Virus record (IMG/VR): IMGVR_UViG_3300019755_000009
Location: 1 to 40,574 of that record
From: a virus
Direction: 5' to 3' (one strand)
Length of the DNA stretch: 40,574 nt
The first letter of the stretch is position 1; every line of letters begins with the position of its first letter. Under the pieces are notes generated by a model that worked only from the letters and a program-made list of their open reading frames with translations, made no database searches and was not told the origin of the DNA. The position numbers and the translations under genes are program-made. Below, piece by piece: positions 13,596-20,965 of this stretch.

Positions 13596-13647
13596 CCAAA
13601 ACAACAGATATGTAAACAGCCTAAACAAGATTACCAAAAAAGAACTA

Positions 13648-13746
13648 GTGAAGTTTAATTTTATACTAACCGCTATTATTATTCAATTTGCTTCACTGGT
13701 TGCTTTTATTGGGCTAAAAATTAAACTAAATGGATCTTACGACTAA
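13648..13746 (+). CDS. Possible small membrane peptide
   Basis: The frame is open back to 13537, but most of that overlaps the previous gene; a GTG at 13648 gives 32 residues with one transmembrane segment. A start-stop pair (ATG-TAA at 13610) after a normal-looking leader lies just upstream in another frame. The end overlaps the next gene by 17 bases. Low certainty. Confidence 0.3.
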   Translation: MKFNFILTAIIIQFASLVAFIGLKIKLNGSYD

Positions 13747-13915
13747 AATAATACAATTAAGATATAACGCAGGATTAACTCAAAAACAAGCTGCTGAAAT
13801 GGCTGGGATAAGAACCGAAACTTTAGCTTGTTGGGAGGTTGAAAGATATTCGCCAAGCGTTAAAAAATTAAATCAATATTTAGAAATATATAAAAAAGAA
13901 CTAACTATAAAATGA
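13730..13915 (+). CDS. XRE-family helix-turn-helix protein
   Basis: 61 residues made up almost wholly of a Cro/C1 helix-turn-helix: LRYNAGLTQKQAAEMAGI with recognition helix RTETLACWEVERYSPSVKKL. The WExxRxxPS signature is typical. A bare DNA-binding domain of this size could act as Cro-like repressor. It overlaps the next gene by four bases. Confidence 0.85.
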   Translation: MDLTTKIIQLRYNAGLTQKQAAEMAGIRTETLACWEVERYSPSVKKLNQYLEIYKKELTIK

Positions 13916-14121
13916 AACAAATAACTATTACTAAGAAAATACATCCTAATACTTTCGAACTAGAAATGTTAAGAAAAGCAAATATGTGTGATATTATTAA
14001 CCTTTCAGAATGTGAATTCGCTTGTTCAGAAGCTCAAGAGATAATAATAGGCCACCCTAGAACAAAATCTATATTAAGTAAAGATATTAAAGAGCAAATA
14101 GCCTTTAAGTTTAAAGGTTAA
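13912..14121 (+). CDS. Hypothetical protein
   Basis: 69 residues with three Cys, helix-rich in the middle. It is coupled to the HTH gene by an ATGA overlap, and a strong terminator follows, so the two may work as a regulator and partner. No family recognised. Confidence 0.6.
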   Translation: MKQITITKKIHPNTFELEMLRKANMCDIINLSECEFACSEAQEIIIGHPRTKSILSKDIKEQIAFKFKG

Positions 14122-14136
14122 TAGTGTGTATGTGTT

Positions 14137-14167
14137 AGGACTCGGGTAGGGGTATCCGAGTCCTTTT
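14137..14167 (+). terminator. Strong rho-independent terminator
   Basis: AGGACTCGG pairs with CCGAGTCCT around a ten-base loop and is followed by TTTT. Confidence 0.85.
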
Positions 14168-14180
14168 AAAATTAATTAGG

Positions 14181-14217
14181 ACGTCATCAAAAATAATAAC
14201 TAATAAAAATACGTCAT
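14181..14217 (+). promoter_or_regulatory. Direct repeat over a start codon
   Basis: ACGTCAT occurs at 14181-14187 and at 14211-14217, thirty bases apart, and the second copy overlaps the ATG at 14216. The spacing equals about three helical turns and could place two protein subunits on one face of the DNA. Confidence 0.35.
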
Positions 14218-14473
14218 GCAAAAATTAGAGTTAATTATCAAAGGTAACGGAACAATCCATACACAGTTAGAACGTACAGAAAAAGCATCTATATACGAAA
14301 CAGGCAGAGGTGACTTTGAAGTGATGAAGATCAAAGTATCTAAAGCCGCTGAAGTTTTCGGTAAAGAATACCCAGAACGAGAAGTTTATCCTAGTAATGA
14401 AGATTTTGGTCATACAGCTTGGTATTACATGGATAAAGAAAGAGCTTATGCAATGTATAATCGTATAAAATAG
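14216..14473 (+). CDS. Hypothetical protein
   Basis: 85 residues, with two beta hairpins in the first half and an aromatic C-terminal helix (AWYYMDKERAYAMYNRIK). The unusual ACGTCATGC start region is not the common leader. No family recognised. Confidence 0.6.
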   Translation: MQKLELIIKGNGTIHTQLERTEKASIYETGRGDFEVMKIKVSKAAEVFGKEYPEREVYPSNEDFGHTAWYYMDKERAYAMYNRIK

Positions 14474-14532
14474 ATTGATTTCAACACTTTAAAATAGGAA
14501 ATTAGTTTAATTATACTTATTTTTACATCGAT

Positions 14533-14567
14533 AATCGGTTAAGCCTTTGTGCTCAAATGAACCGATT
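14533..14567 (+). terminator. Terminator-like hairpin
   Basis: AATCGGTT pairs perfectly with AACCGATT and is followed by TTTA. A second short hairpin follows at 14574. Confidence 0.6.
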
Positions 14568-14573
14568 TTAGAT

Positions 14574-14595
14574 ACTGTCAGAAATGGCAGTTTTA
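14574..14595 (+). terminator. Second terminator-like hairpin
   Basis: ACTGTC pairs with GGCAGT (one wobble) around a six-base loop, then TTTATTTT. Two hairpins in a row separate the gene at 14216 from the replication block. Confidence 0.6.
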
Positions 14596-14604
14596 TTTTG
14601 AATT

Positions 14605-14815
14605 AAAAGTTATAAAAAATTAACATATGAAACTAAAAGAACAAATTGTAGCAAAAGGAATAAAATTTAAATGGCTATCTGATAAATTAGGCGTAAAACA
14701 GCCTGAACTATCAATGTGGCTTAATGATGTTAGACCAATGCCAGAACACATAGAAAGGGAAATTAAATTATTAATCAAGTAATTTTTTTCTCTAAAAAGT
14801 TATAAAAAATTAACA
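14605..14815 (+). repeat. 21-bp direct repeat in two leaders
   Basis: The same 21 bases (AAAAGTTATAA...AACA) occur at 14605-14625 and 14795-14815, each directly before a start codon (14627 and 14817). The shared leader may bind the same regulator or set equal translation. Confidence 0.6.
14627..14782 (+). CDS. Small Cro-like helix-turn-helix protein
   Basis: 51 residues consisting of a helix-turn-helix: FKWLSDKLGVKQPELSMWL, then RPMPEHIEREI. The recognition helix QPELSMWL is typical of Cro/XRE repressors. It shares its leader with the helicase gene downstream, so it may control that operon or itself. Confidence 0.75.
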   Translation: MKLKEQIVAKGIKFKWLSDKLGVKQPELSMWLNDVRPMPEHIEREIKLLIK

Positions 14816-14816
14816 C

Positions 14817-15974
14817 ATGGAATACACTTTAAGAACTTATCAACAGGAGTCATCTGACGCAGCAATAGAATACTTAACTGGTAAATCTAAAAAGAATGCA
14901 ATGATTGTGCTTCCTACTGGCTCAGGAAAAAGCTTAGTTATTGCAGCAATTGCAAAAGGACTCGATGCACCTGTATTGATATTTCAACCATCGAAAGAAA
15001 TACTCGAGCAGAATTTTAATAAACTAGCTTCGTACGGGATTTTAGATTGTTCTATTTACTCAGCTTCTTTTAATTCAAAAAAAATAAGTCGTATAACATT
15101 TGCAACGATAGGAAGCATTAAAAATAATGCTGAATTATTCGAGCATTTTAAGTATATTATTATTGACGAATGTCATTTTGTGAACGCTAAGAAAGGAATG
15201 TATAAAGCATTTCTAGACCAAGTTCCTTGTAAAGTATTGGGTTTAACGGCTACACCTTACAGACTATCTACTGATGGGTTTGGTGGTTCTATTCTTAAAT
15301 TCTTAACACGTACTCGTCCAAGGGTATTTGCTGATTTAATTTATCATTCTCAAATATCAGAGCTACTTGAAGCTGGTCACCTTGCTAAACTCGAGTATTA
15401 CAATATAGATGCAGTGGATGTATCAGAATTAAAAATTAATTCAACTGGTGCCGATTTTACCGACGAATCAGTAAAATCTTATTATGAAAAGATCCAATTC
15501 GATAAAAAACTAACCGAAGTAGTCGAACGATTAATCAATGCCGGTCGGAATGAAATATTAGTATTTACTAGATTTATAGATGAAGCGGAGCAATTAGTTA
15601 GTCGATTAAACGTAAGAGCTGAAATTGTAACAGGAAAAACAAAAAAGAAAGATCGCGAAAGGATATTGAATGAATTTAAGACAGGTCAAATAAAAGTTAT
15701 CGCAAATGTTGGGGTACTTACAACTGGGTTTGATTATCCTGAGTTATCAACTATTGTTTTAGCCCGTCCTACTCGCTCTTTAGCTTTATATTATCAAATG
15801 GTAGGTAGGGCAATAAGACCGCATAAAAATAAAGAATCTGGGTGGATTATAGACATGTGTCAAACATACGAGAGATTCGGTAAAGTAGAGGATTTAAAAT
15901 TAGAGTCTTCTAAGCCTAATTTATGGCATATTGAAAGTAACGGAAAACAATTAACTAACGTTTATTACGAATAA
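14817..15974 (+). CDS. Superfamily II DEAD/DEAH-box helicase
   Basis: 385-residue ATP-dependent DNA or branched-DNA helicase. Visible motifs are Q-like start RTYQQES (6-12), Walker A PTGSGKS (33-39), Walker B DECH (117-120), motif III TATP (144-147), and in the second RecA-like domain TTGFDYPE (302-309) and QMVGRAIRP (327-335). Short phage helicases of this type, comparable with T4 UvsW or phage RadD-like proteins, remodel replication forks. It is followed two bases later by the initiator gene. Confidence 0.9.
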   Translation: MEYTLRTYQQESSDAAIEYLTGKSKKNAMIVLPTGSGKSLVIAAIAKGLDAPVLIFQPSKEILEQNFNKLASYGILDCSIYSASFNSKKISRITFATIGSIKNNAELFEHFKYIIIDECHFVNAKKGMYKAFLDQVPCKVLGLTATPYRLSTDGFGGSILKFLTRTRPRVFADLIYHSQISELLEAGHLAKLEYYNIDAVDVSELKINSTGADFTDESVKSYYEKIQFDKKLTEVVERLINAGRNEILVFTRFIDEAEQLVSRLNVRAEIVTGKTKKKDRERILNEFKTGQIKVIANVGVLTTGFDYPELSTIVLARPTRSLALYYQMVGRAIRPHKNKESGWIIDMCQTYERFGKVEDLKLESSKPNLWHIESNGKQLTNVYYE

Positions 15975-15976
15975 TT

Positions 15977-16744
15977 ATGGCAATATTCAGAAAAGTACAT
16001 ACGTCAATATGGGGGGATGGGTGGTTTAGCGATTTAGAAAAAGATAAAAAACTATTTTATTTATATTTACTAACTAATGAAAAAACTAAACAATGCGGTG
16101 TTTATGAATTAACCAAAAAACAAATATCATTTGACACAGGATACAATATTGATAGAGTATCCATACTGCTTAAATACTTCATTGATATAGATAAAATTAT
16201 GTACAATGAAGAAACTAAGGAAATAGCTTTAAGGAATTGGTTGAAATACAACCAAAGTAGCTCTCCAAAGGTTGTAGCCTGTATAAATAAAGAGTTTTCA
16301 GAGGTTAAGGATAGAGTATTGATAGAGTATGTAAAGGGTATATATACTCGATCGCAAGAAGAACAAGAAGAAGAACAAGAACAAGAAGAAGAGAAAATTT
16401 TCTCAGATGAAATTAGAAATTTCACAAACTCTCTTTCTAAATATTTTGATAAAAAGATAATAGAAGATTTAACAGATAAGCAAAAAGAAAACTGGAAAGA
16501 AACAGTTGACAAGTTAATACGATTAGATAAATACTCAGAGGATGAAATAACCAAGGCTGTTAAATTCGGAAGAGAGGATGATTTTTGGAAAGATAATTTC
16601 CTTACATTACCTAAACTAAGAAAGAAAAAAGATGATGTGTCGTATATGCATAGATTCTTACAACAATCAAACAAGAAACAAAATGGAAATAACAAACAAT
16701 CGATTGGATACTCAAACGATATCTGGGACAGACAAGATTCTTAG
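15977..16744 (+). CDS. Phage replication initiator-like protein
   Basis: 255 residues. The N-terminal ~110 (FRKVHTSIWGDGWFSDLEKDKKLFYLYLL, then CGVYELTKKQISFDTG and RNWLKYNQ) is the winged-helix domain seen in phage replisome organisers and DnaD-like proteins. A Glu/Gln-only stretch around residues 126-140 links it to a C-terminal helical domain. It sits directly before a helicase loader, as in many phages, so it probably recognises the origin and recruits that loader. Confidence 0.75.
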   Translation: MAIFRKVHTSIWGDGWFSDLEKDKKLFYLYLLTNEKTKQCGVYELTKKQISFDTGYNIDRVSILLKYFIDIDKIMYNEETKEIALRNWLKYNQSSSPKVVACINKEFSEVKDRVLIEYVKGIYTRSQEEQEEEQEQEEEKIFSDEIRNFTNSLSKYFDKKIIEDLTDKQKENWKETVDKLIRLDKYSEDEITKAVKFGREDDFWKDNFLTLPKLRKKKDDVSYMHRFLQQSNKKQNGNNKQSIGYSNDIWDRQDS

Positions 16745-17351
16745 ACACAAATACGAGCCTTACAACATGAAATACGCTATTAAACAAATTTACATAATAG
16801 CAAAAAAGTATTGCGGAAATTTCAAACTATCAACTTACGAGGAAAATGTATACAAGCAATTCATTATGTGGTTGCATGGTGATGAAAATTTTGATGGTGA
16901 TTTGAAAAAAGGTATTGCAGTAGTTGGCCCAACAGGTACTGGGAAGAGTTTGATGTTTAAAATAATGGAAGATTACCGAATGATAGATGATATCCATTAT
17001 ATTTTTGCGGAAACAAATAGGCAATTATCTTGGGGGCTTGCTGTAGTTCCAGATAATTTAAATCTAGCTTATGCTTCACAAGGCGAAGAAGGATTAAGAC
17101 TTTATAAGTATCAAAACATCTTATACTTGGATGATTTAGGTACTGAAGTAGGTTCTGCCAAGCATTTCGGAAATGAGTTAGATGTAGTCAATCATGTTCT
17201 TTTTCACCGCCACAGATTAGGCAAATTAACCCTCATGTCTTCTAATATTCCAAAAGCAATGATGAAAGACAAATACGGGGATAGAGTAGGCTCTAGGATG
17301 AATGAAATGTTTAACTTTTTAACTTTGAAAACAGATGATAAAAGATTATGA
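16683..17351 (+). CDS. DnaC-like helicase loader ATPase
   Basis: 222 residues from the ATG at 16683; an ATG at 16632 overlaps the previous gene further and one at 16767 is also possible. Walker A is GPTGTGKS (82-89) and Walker B is LYLDDLG (147-153), followed by a sensor-1 SSN motif (TLMSSNIPK) and an arginine in GSRMNEMF. These are marks of the AAA+ DnaC/IstB group that loads the replicative helicase. It lacks a known long N-terminal extension. No phage DnaB was seen, so it probably loads the host helicase. Confidence 0.85.
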   Translation: MEITNNRLDTQTISGTDKILRHKYEPYNMKYAIKQIYIIAKKYCGNFKLSTYEENVYKQFIMWLHGDENFDGDLKKGIAVVGPTGTGKSLMFKIMEDYRMIDDIHYIFAETNRQLSWGLAVVPDNLNLAYASQGEEGLRLYKYQNILYLDDLGTEVGSAKHFGNELDVVNHVLFHRHRLGKLTLMSSNIPKAMMKDKYGDRVGSRMNEMFNFLTLKTDDKRL

Positions 17352-17776
17352 CAGACTTAAAAATAATTGACCAAGAAATAAGACGCTTAAGAACGAGGAT
17401 AAAAGCCGATAGACAAAAAGTAAACAAATTAAATGAAATAGCTTTCGAGCAAAGGACTAATCAAATAGTTTACCCAGATAAAAAAAGCAAAGAAAGAGTT
17501 GATAAGATTATAGAGATTGTATGTGAATATTTTGGCACTCACATTAACGAATTAAAAAGCAAACACCAACGTGGACACAAAGGCATGGTAAGAAAATTCT
17601 TAGCATACTTTCTGTATAACAAAACATTTTTAACCACAAAACATGTATCTTTAATTCTAGGCGTAAAGAGCTCCAATATAACTAATTCAAATAGATCCTT
17701 AGAAAGTATACTTCAAGTAGACAAGAAATATAAAATATATTTAAACGACTTAAGGATTAAACTAGATAACTTATAA
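17348..17776 (+). CDS. DnaA domain IV-like DNA-binding protein (divergent)
   Basis: 142 residues: an N-terminal coiled coil (about 1-40) and then a region matching the DnaA C-terminal domain, with IVCEYFGTHINELKSK (about 56-71), a basic helix, and SLILGVKSSNITNSN in place of the DnaA signature. The key DHxTV residues are not kept, so binding specificity is probably different. It overlaps the loader gene by four bases. Probably a DNA-binding partner at the phage origin. Confidence 0.65.
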   Translation: MTDLKIIDQEIRRLRTRIKADRQKVNKLNEIAFEQRTNQIVYPDKKSKERVDKIIEIVCEYFGTHINELKSKHQRGHKGMVRKFLAYFLYNKTFLTTKHVSLILGVKSSNITNSNRSLESILQVDKKYKIYLNDLRIKLDNL

Positions 17777-17786
17777 AAACAAGATT

Positions 17787-18113
17787 ATGGAAGCAGAAGA
17801 ACTAAGAATTGGGAATTATATTATAGTAAACGATAAAATACAACTAGTATGCGAATTACCATTACCAAGCAATTGCACATCAGTAAACACTAAACCCATT
17901 CCTCTAACCGAGGAGATACTTTTGAAGTGTGGGATCGTGAATGGTGAAATAAAAATTAAAGGTAGAATTGTTGAAATATATCAGCATTTCGGAGATGATA
18001 AGATATGGTTTTTCAATATCGAAGATCACTTAACTGTTGAAATAAATTACCTCCACCAACTCCAAAACCTTTATTTCGCACTTGCTCAAGAAGAACTACC
18101 TATCAACCTCTAA
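17787..18113 (+). CDS. Conserved hypothetical Bacteroidota phage protein
   Basis: 108 residues with the pattern ELRIGNY near the start, PIPLTEEILLKCGI at about 37-50 and YLHQLQNLYFAL in the C-terminal part. This combination recurs in Bacteroidota phages and prophages as far as I remember, with unknown function. It stands in the replication operon. Confidence 0.75.
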   Translation: MEAEELRIGNYIIVNDKIQLVCELPLPSNCTSVNTKPIPLTEEILLKCGIVNGEIKIKGRIVEIYQHFGDDKIWFFNIEDHLTVEINYLHQLQNLYFALAQEELPINL

Positions 18114-18119
18114 TCAATA

Positions 18120-18150
18120 TTGTTTCTAAATAACTAAACCCGTAAATTGC
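18120..18150 (+). promoter_or_regulatory. Bacteroidota-type promoter
   Basis: TTG (18120-18122), 20 bases, TAAATTGC (18143-18150), with the same ATATTGTTTCTAAA start as at 9928. It drives the DnaA-like gene at 18170. Confidence 0.65.
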
Positions 18151-18169
18151 AGAAACTAAATTCAAAGAG

Positions 18170-18565
18170 ATGAAACGACTTAAAAAAAGCATAAACAAAA
18201 ACTTGCATCGAAAAGACATCGAAAGAAAGCAAACATCATGTGTAATGCATGCTAAAATTTCAATTAACGGCATACTTCAAGTAGTAAGTATCAAGACAGG
18301 TATTTCAGTTGAAAAAATCATGCTTAAAACACGTAAGCGTGAAATATTAGAAGCTAGGCAAATATCTCATTTCTTCGCTAGTGTATACAAGTTAGGTGTA
18401 TTAGCGTATATTGGCGAGAAAATAGGTGGTAAAGATCACGCAACTGTGAAACATTCAGTTAAAACTATCACTAACTTATACCATACAAATAGAGAAAAAT
18501 TTAATATAATAAACTCTATAGATAACAAATTATGCAAAATTTATAATATTGATTCAGAGTTGTAA
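18170..18565 (+). CDS. Stand-alone DnaA domain IV (DNA-binding) protein
   Basis: 131 residues. After a basic N-terminal tail, residues about 45-105 follow the DnaA DNA-binding domain: VVSIKTGISVEKIMLKTRKR, the EARQISHFFASV helix, and the signature GGKDHATVKH, which keeps the conserved Asp-His and Thr-Val. The AAA+ ATPase and N-terminal domains of full DnaA are absent. It may compete with or replace host DnaA at DnaA boxes, or bind the phage origin. It has its own promoter. Confidence 0.85.
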   Translation: MKRLKKSINKNLHRKDIERKQTSCVMHAKISINGILQVVSIKTGISVEKIMLKTRKREILEARQISHFFASVYKLGVLAYIGEKIGGKDHATVKHSVKTITNLYHTNREKFNIINSIDNKLCKIYNIDSEL

Positions 18566-18627
18566 CGGTTTGGCTATGTGTAGTGCCTTTTACCAAACTG
18601 CACCAAACTAAATTAAATGATATAAAG

Positions 18628-18918
18628 ATGAAAGATTTAGAAATATTTGACAAAAACGGAAAGGCATTACATATAGCTGATGTTATGCCTCGTTTACAAT
18701 TAAAAACAGAGTATTATTTAGAATATGTTGAAAGATGGACTACGAGACGACACCAAAGCGGTTATACCGTAGAATACGAACTAAGAGATAGGTTTGGTAA
18801 TTATGAGTACATGGGTAAATACAGAGGGAAATATCACTTTTATGATAATGTAAAAGGTTTTGATATACATATTGACAAAGACGATTTTTTAAAGTATTGG
18901 AAACCAAATGGGGCATAA
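18628..18918 (+). CDS. Hypothetical protein
   Basis: 96 residues read from the ATG at 18628; an upstream GTG at 18583 lies in a palindrome-like stretch (AACGGTTTGGCTATG) and is less likely. The protein seems beta-rich with many Tyr. This flank links it to the accessory cassettes, though no clear enclosing repeat was found. No family recognised. Confidence 0.6.
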   Translation: MKDLEIFDKNGKALHIADVMPRLQLKTEYYLEYVERWTTRRHQSGYTVEYELRDRFGNYEYMGKYRGKYHFYDNVKGFDIHIDKDDFLKYWKPNGA

Positions 18919-18924
18919 CTCAAA

Positions 18925-18958
18925 AATAAATGTGAGTTGCGAAGCAATTCCATTTATT
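18925..18958. repeat. Hairpin
   Basis: AATAAATG pairs exactly with CATTTATT, with inner TTGC and GCAA pairing around GAA. It begins seven bases after a stop codon. Confidence 0.5.
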
Positions 18959-18966
18959 AACAGTTA

Positions 18967-19034
18967 TCGAGCGTTTTAATGCTCGAAATACTGATCTCGT
19001 GAAACTACATTACGGACGTTTTAATGTTCGTAAT
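18967..19034. repeat. Two hairpins with a shared loop
   Basis: TCGAGC-GTTTTAAT-GCTCGA (18967-18986; the stem is perfect) is followed by a second hairpin at 19009-19034 with the same GTTTTAAT loop and a different stem. The reverse complement of the same core occurs in the terminator at 38351-38368. Confidence 0.6.
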
Positions 19035-19039
19035 TTATA

Positions 19040-19070
19040 TTGTTTCTTGATAGTAAATATTTTAAATTGC
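19040..19070 (+). promoter_or_regulatory. Bacteroidota-type promoter
   Basis: TTG (19040-19042), 20 bases, TAAATTGC (19063-19070). The box ATATTGTTTCTTGATA is almost identical to that at 13278. It drives the gene at 19089. Confidence 0.7.
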
Positions 19071-19088
19071 CTGTAAAAATAAAACGGA

Positions 19089-19379
19089 ATGAACCCAGAA
19101 AAGCAACATAAAAGAATCGGAATTATCGGACACGGTGGGGATGGATTGAGCAAAAGTACCATGGCTGCAATAACCATAGCAGAAGCTAAAGGTTATGAGG
19201 TTGTAATGATTGACCCCGACAAAGTAAAAGACCATGGATTAACTATGGATACAATGGTAAAAGACGACCTAAAAAGATTAGGGGACGAAGCAAAGACCAT
19301 GGCTAAAAATTACCCTGTACTACTGCCTGAAACCAGACAGGAGCGTAGGGCAAAAGCTCGAAAAAAGAAACGAAGGTGA
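19089..19379 (+). CDS. Hypothetical protein with ParA-like N-terminus
   Basis: 96 residues. The first 40 read like the start of a P-loop protein: RIGIIGHGGDGLSKSTMAAI and then VVMIDPD, but the phosphate loop has two extra residues compared with the ParA KGGxGKST pattern, and the rest of the ATPase is missing. The C-terminus is very basic (RRAKARKKKRR). It could bind DNA or be a remnant of a longer protein. Uncertain. Confidence 0.6.
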   Translation: MNPEKQHKRIGIIGHGGDGLSKSTMAAITIAEAKGYEVVMIDPDKVKDHGLTMDTMVKDDLKRLGDEAKTMAKNYPVLLPETRQERRAKARKKKRR

Positions 19380-19436
19380 GTTATTCGTCGAATCAGACAT
19401 ACATGACCATTTTATTATAATTAATAAAGATCAGTA

Positions 19437-19467
19437 TTGCATAATTGATTAATAATTAGTAAATTGC
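19437..19467 (+). promoter_or_regulatory. Bacteroidota-type promoter
   Basis: TTG (19437-19439), 20 bases, TAAATTGC (19460-19467). The ATG at 19475 is so close that the mRNA would have almost no leader. Confidence 0.65.
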
Positions 19468-19474
19468 ATATGAT

Positions 19475-19756
19475 ATGAAAAATTTCACATTAAAGGAAAA
19501 CGAGAAATTGACAGCCGAAATAATCGACGGTTGCGCAGTATTTACCATCGAAGAGAAGAAAAAAGAGTTTAAAGGTAAGCTAATGGAGGAGGAGCCTGTT
19601 TTTGAGGATGGAAGTTATTACGAAGTTGTTTTGGATTCTAATCCTGATATAGCTTATTGGAATGGTTATTTTTTTGAAATGATTGGAAAGAATAGCGAGT
19701 TGCAGCCCGAAGAATTTGAGTCAATTAGTGCTAATAGAATAAAACTAGGAAAATGA
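19475..19756 (+). CDS. Hypothetical protein
   Basis: 93 acidic residues, predicted beta-rich, with an EEKKKEFKGK strand turn in the middle. It overlaps the next gene by four bases. No family recognised. Confidence 0.6.
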   Translation: MKNFTLKENEKLTAEIIDGCAVFTIEEKKKEFKGKLMEEEPVFEDGSYYEVVLDSNPDIAYWNGYFFEMIGKNSELQPEEFESISANRIKLGK

Positions 19757-20028
19757 ACCACCTAAAAGAACTAACAGAAAAAATATACAACCTACTACCT
19801 GAATTAAAGGTAAGTGATAAACATTATAAATCTATAGGGTTGGCTGAAGTGTTGAGGTGTTTATTGAAATGTCCTATTCTTCATGTATTAGCAATTGACG
19901 AAGAAGGCGAATTCATCCATTTAGAGAATGGTTATTTTAGTACTTCAGACATTTATTACGACCTAAAAACACCCCTACTAAAAGACCAAAGCGAAGAAGT
20001 AATTAACTTTTTAAATGAGAGGATATGA
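19753..20028 (+). CDS. Hypothetical protein
   Basis: 91 residues: helix near the start, then LAEVLRCLLKCPILHVLAIDEEGEFIHLENG (about 30-60) that fits a helix-strand-strand unit. It is coupled by ATGA overlaps on both sides, as part of a transcript from 19475. Confidence 0.6.
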   Translation: MNHLKELTEKIYNLLPELKVSDKHYKSIGLAEVLRCLLKCPILHVLAIDEEGEFIHLENGYFSTSDIYYDLKTPLLKDQSEEVINFLNERI

Positions 20029-20162
20029 AAGAATTTGAACAAAAAGTAAGAGAACTAAGAAAACAGTACCCAAACAATCAAGATTTTGGTAGAGAAGTAA
20101 GCTGGTTGATAATTGAGACTGATATAAAGAAGAAAGAAAGCGATAAACAACGAAATAAATAA
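20025..20162 (+). CDS. Small hypothetical protein (45 residues)
   Basis: Starts inside the stop of the preceding gene and ends five bases before the next one. It is a highly charged helix (KEFEQKVRELRKQYPNNQ). Function unknown. Confidence 0.6.
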   Translation: MKEFEQKVRELRKQYPNNQDFGREVSWLIIETDIKKKESDKQRNK

Positions 20163-20167
20163 TTGAT

Positions 20168-20392
20168 ATGGAATACATAGTTAGATTACCAATAAATATG
20201 AGTATAAACGTAAGCGTAGAATCAAATTCAGAAAAAGAAGCTATAGAAAAAGCTATTAAAGAATGTGACTTATCGCTAGAAGGTAAAAGCGAAAAAGGAT
20301 ATGAGATTGAAGAGTGGGATGTATATGATAAGTTGATAGAAGGTAATGTTTTTTATGGTAGTATCTATGAAGCTTATGCTGAAGAAGATTAA
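20168..20392 (+). CDS. Hypothetical protein
   Basis: 74 acidic residues with a short beta-alpha-beta start (YIVRLPINMSINVSVESNSEKEAIEKAI), similar to many small phage proteins of this kind. Leader is AATAATTGAT. No name can be given. Confidence 0.6.
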   Translation: MEYIVRLPINMSINVSVESNSEKEAIEKAIKECDLSLEGKSEKGYEIEEWDVYDKLIEGNVFYGSIYEAYAEED

Positions 20393-20411
20393 AACTTTAA
20401 TAACAAAAGAA

Positions 20412-20924
20412 ATGAAAAAACTAATTATTACCCTATTATTTATCCCTACCATGCTAACAGCTCAATTATACACAGCTGTTAGTATAGATCCTAATGTAGC
20501 TACAGGGAATAAATACAGCATGAATAACAAGCCTACATTTAACATTAAAGGCGCAATAGGTTATACATTTAACAGATTAACTATTTATCATTCTTTCGAG
20601 TACTTACCTGAATTCGAATTCGAGAGACAAGCATTAAATTTGGAATATGAAGTATTTAAAAACGTATTTGGCACCAAGTTTTCAAGTACTTTTATTGTTG
20701 GATCAGGAAGAATTTACAGAGGAAAAGCCGAATTAAAAGAATATACTTCTTTAAATTGTGGAGGAAAGATAAAATACACAATAGGTCAATTCGAGCCTTT
20801 TATTGAGTGTATGATTGATCAGAGAAAAGATTTGCCAGGAGATGATAAGGGACATTTGAAGAATAAAGATACATTTCCACATGTGAGATCGGTTAACATT
20901 GGAGTTATTTATAGATTTGATTAA
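20412..20924 (+). CDS. Secreted outer-membrane beta-barrel-like protein
   Basis: 170 residues from the ATG at 20412. The start is a typical signal peptide (MKKLIITLLFIPTMLTAQ) with a likely cut near residue 17-18; the upstream ATG at 20346 lies inside the previous gene. The mature part alternates short amphipathic strands and ends in VNIGVIYRFD, with an aromatic residue close to the end as in outer-membrane barrels. A phage-encoded barrel could alter the surface of the infected cell, for example to exclude other phages. That role is an inference. Confidence 0.7.
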   Translation: MKKLIITLLFIPTMLTAQLYTAVSIDPNVATGNKYSMNNKPTFNIKGAIGYTFNRLTIYHSFEYLPEFEFERQALNLEYEVFKNVFGTKFSSTFIVGSGRIYRGKAELKEYTSLNCGGKIKYTIGQFEPFIECMIDQRKDLPGDDKGHLKNKDTFPHVRSVNIGVIYRFD

Positions 20925-20965
20925 GTAACTAAAATTAACTAACTTGCAACCATGAATTAAAAGCT

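Noticed and set aside
16370-16395. Microsatellite-like GAAGAACAA run
   Set aside because: It codes for a Glu/Gln linker in a plausible protein and is in frame; low complexity linkers are common there.
16102-16695. Reverse frame of 197 codons across the initiator gene
   Set aside because: Ser/Phe/Leu-rich antisense of a Glu/Lys-rich coding region; the forward frame has a recognisable domain.
18925-19034. CRISPR-like repeats
   Set aside because: Only two hairpins with different stems, no regular spacing and no cas genes.
20466-20474. TTATACACA, a perfect DnaA box
   Set aside because: It is a single copy inside the signal-peptide gene; no cluster was seen that would mark an origin.
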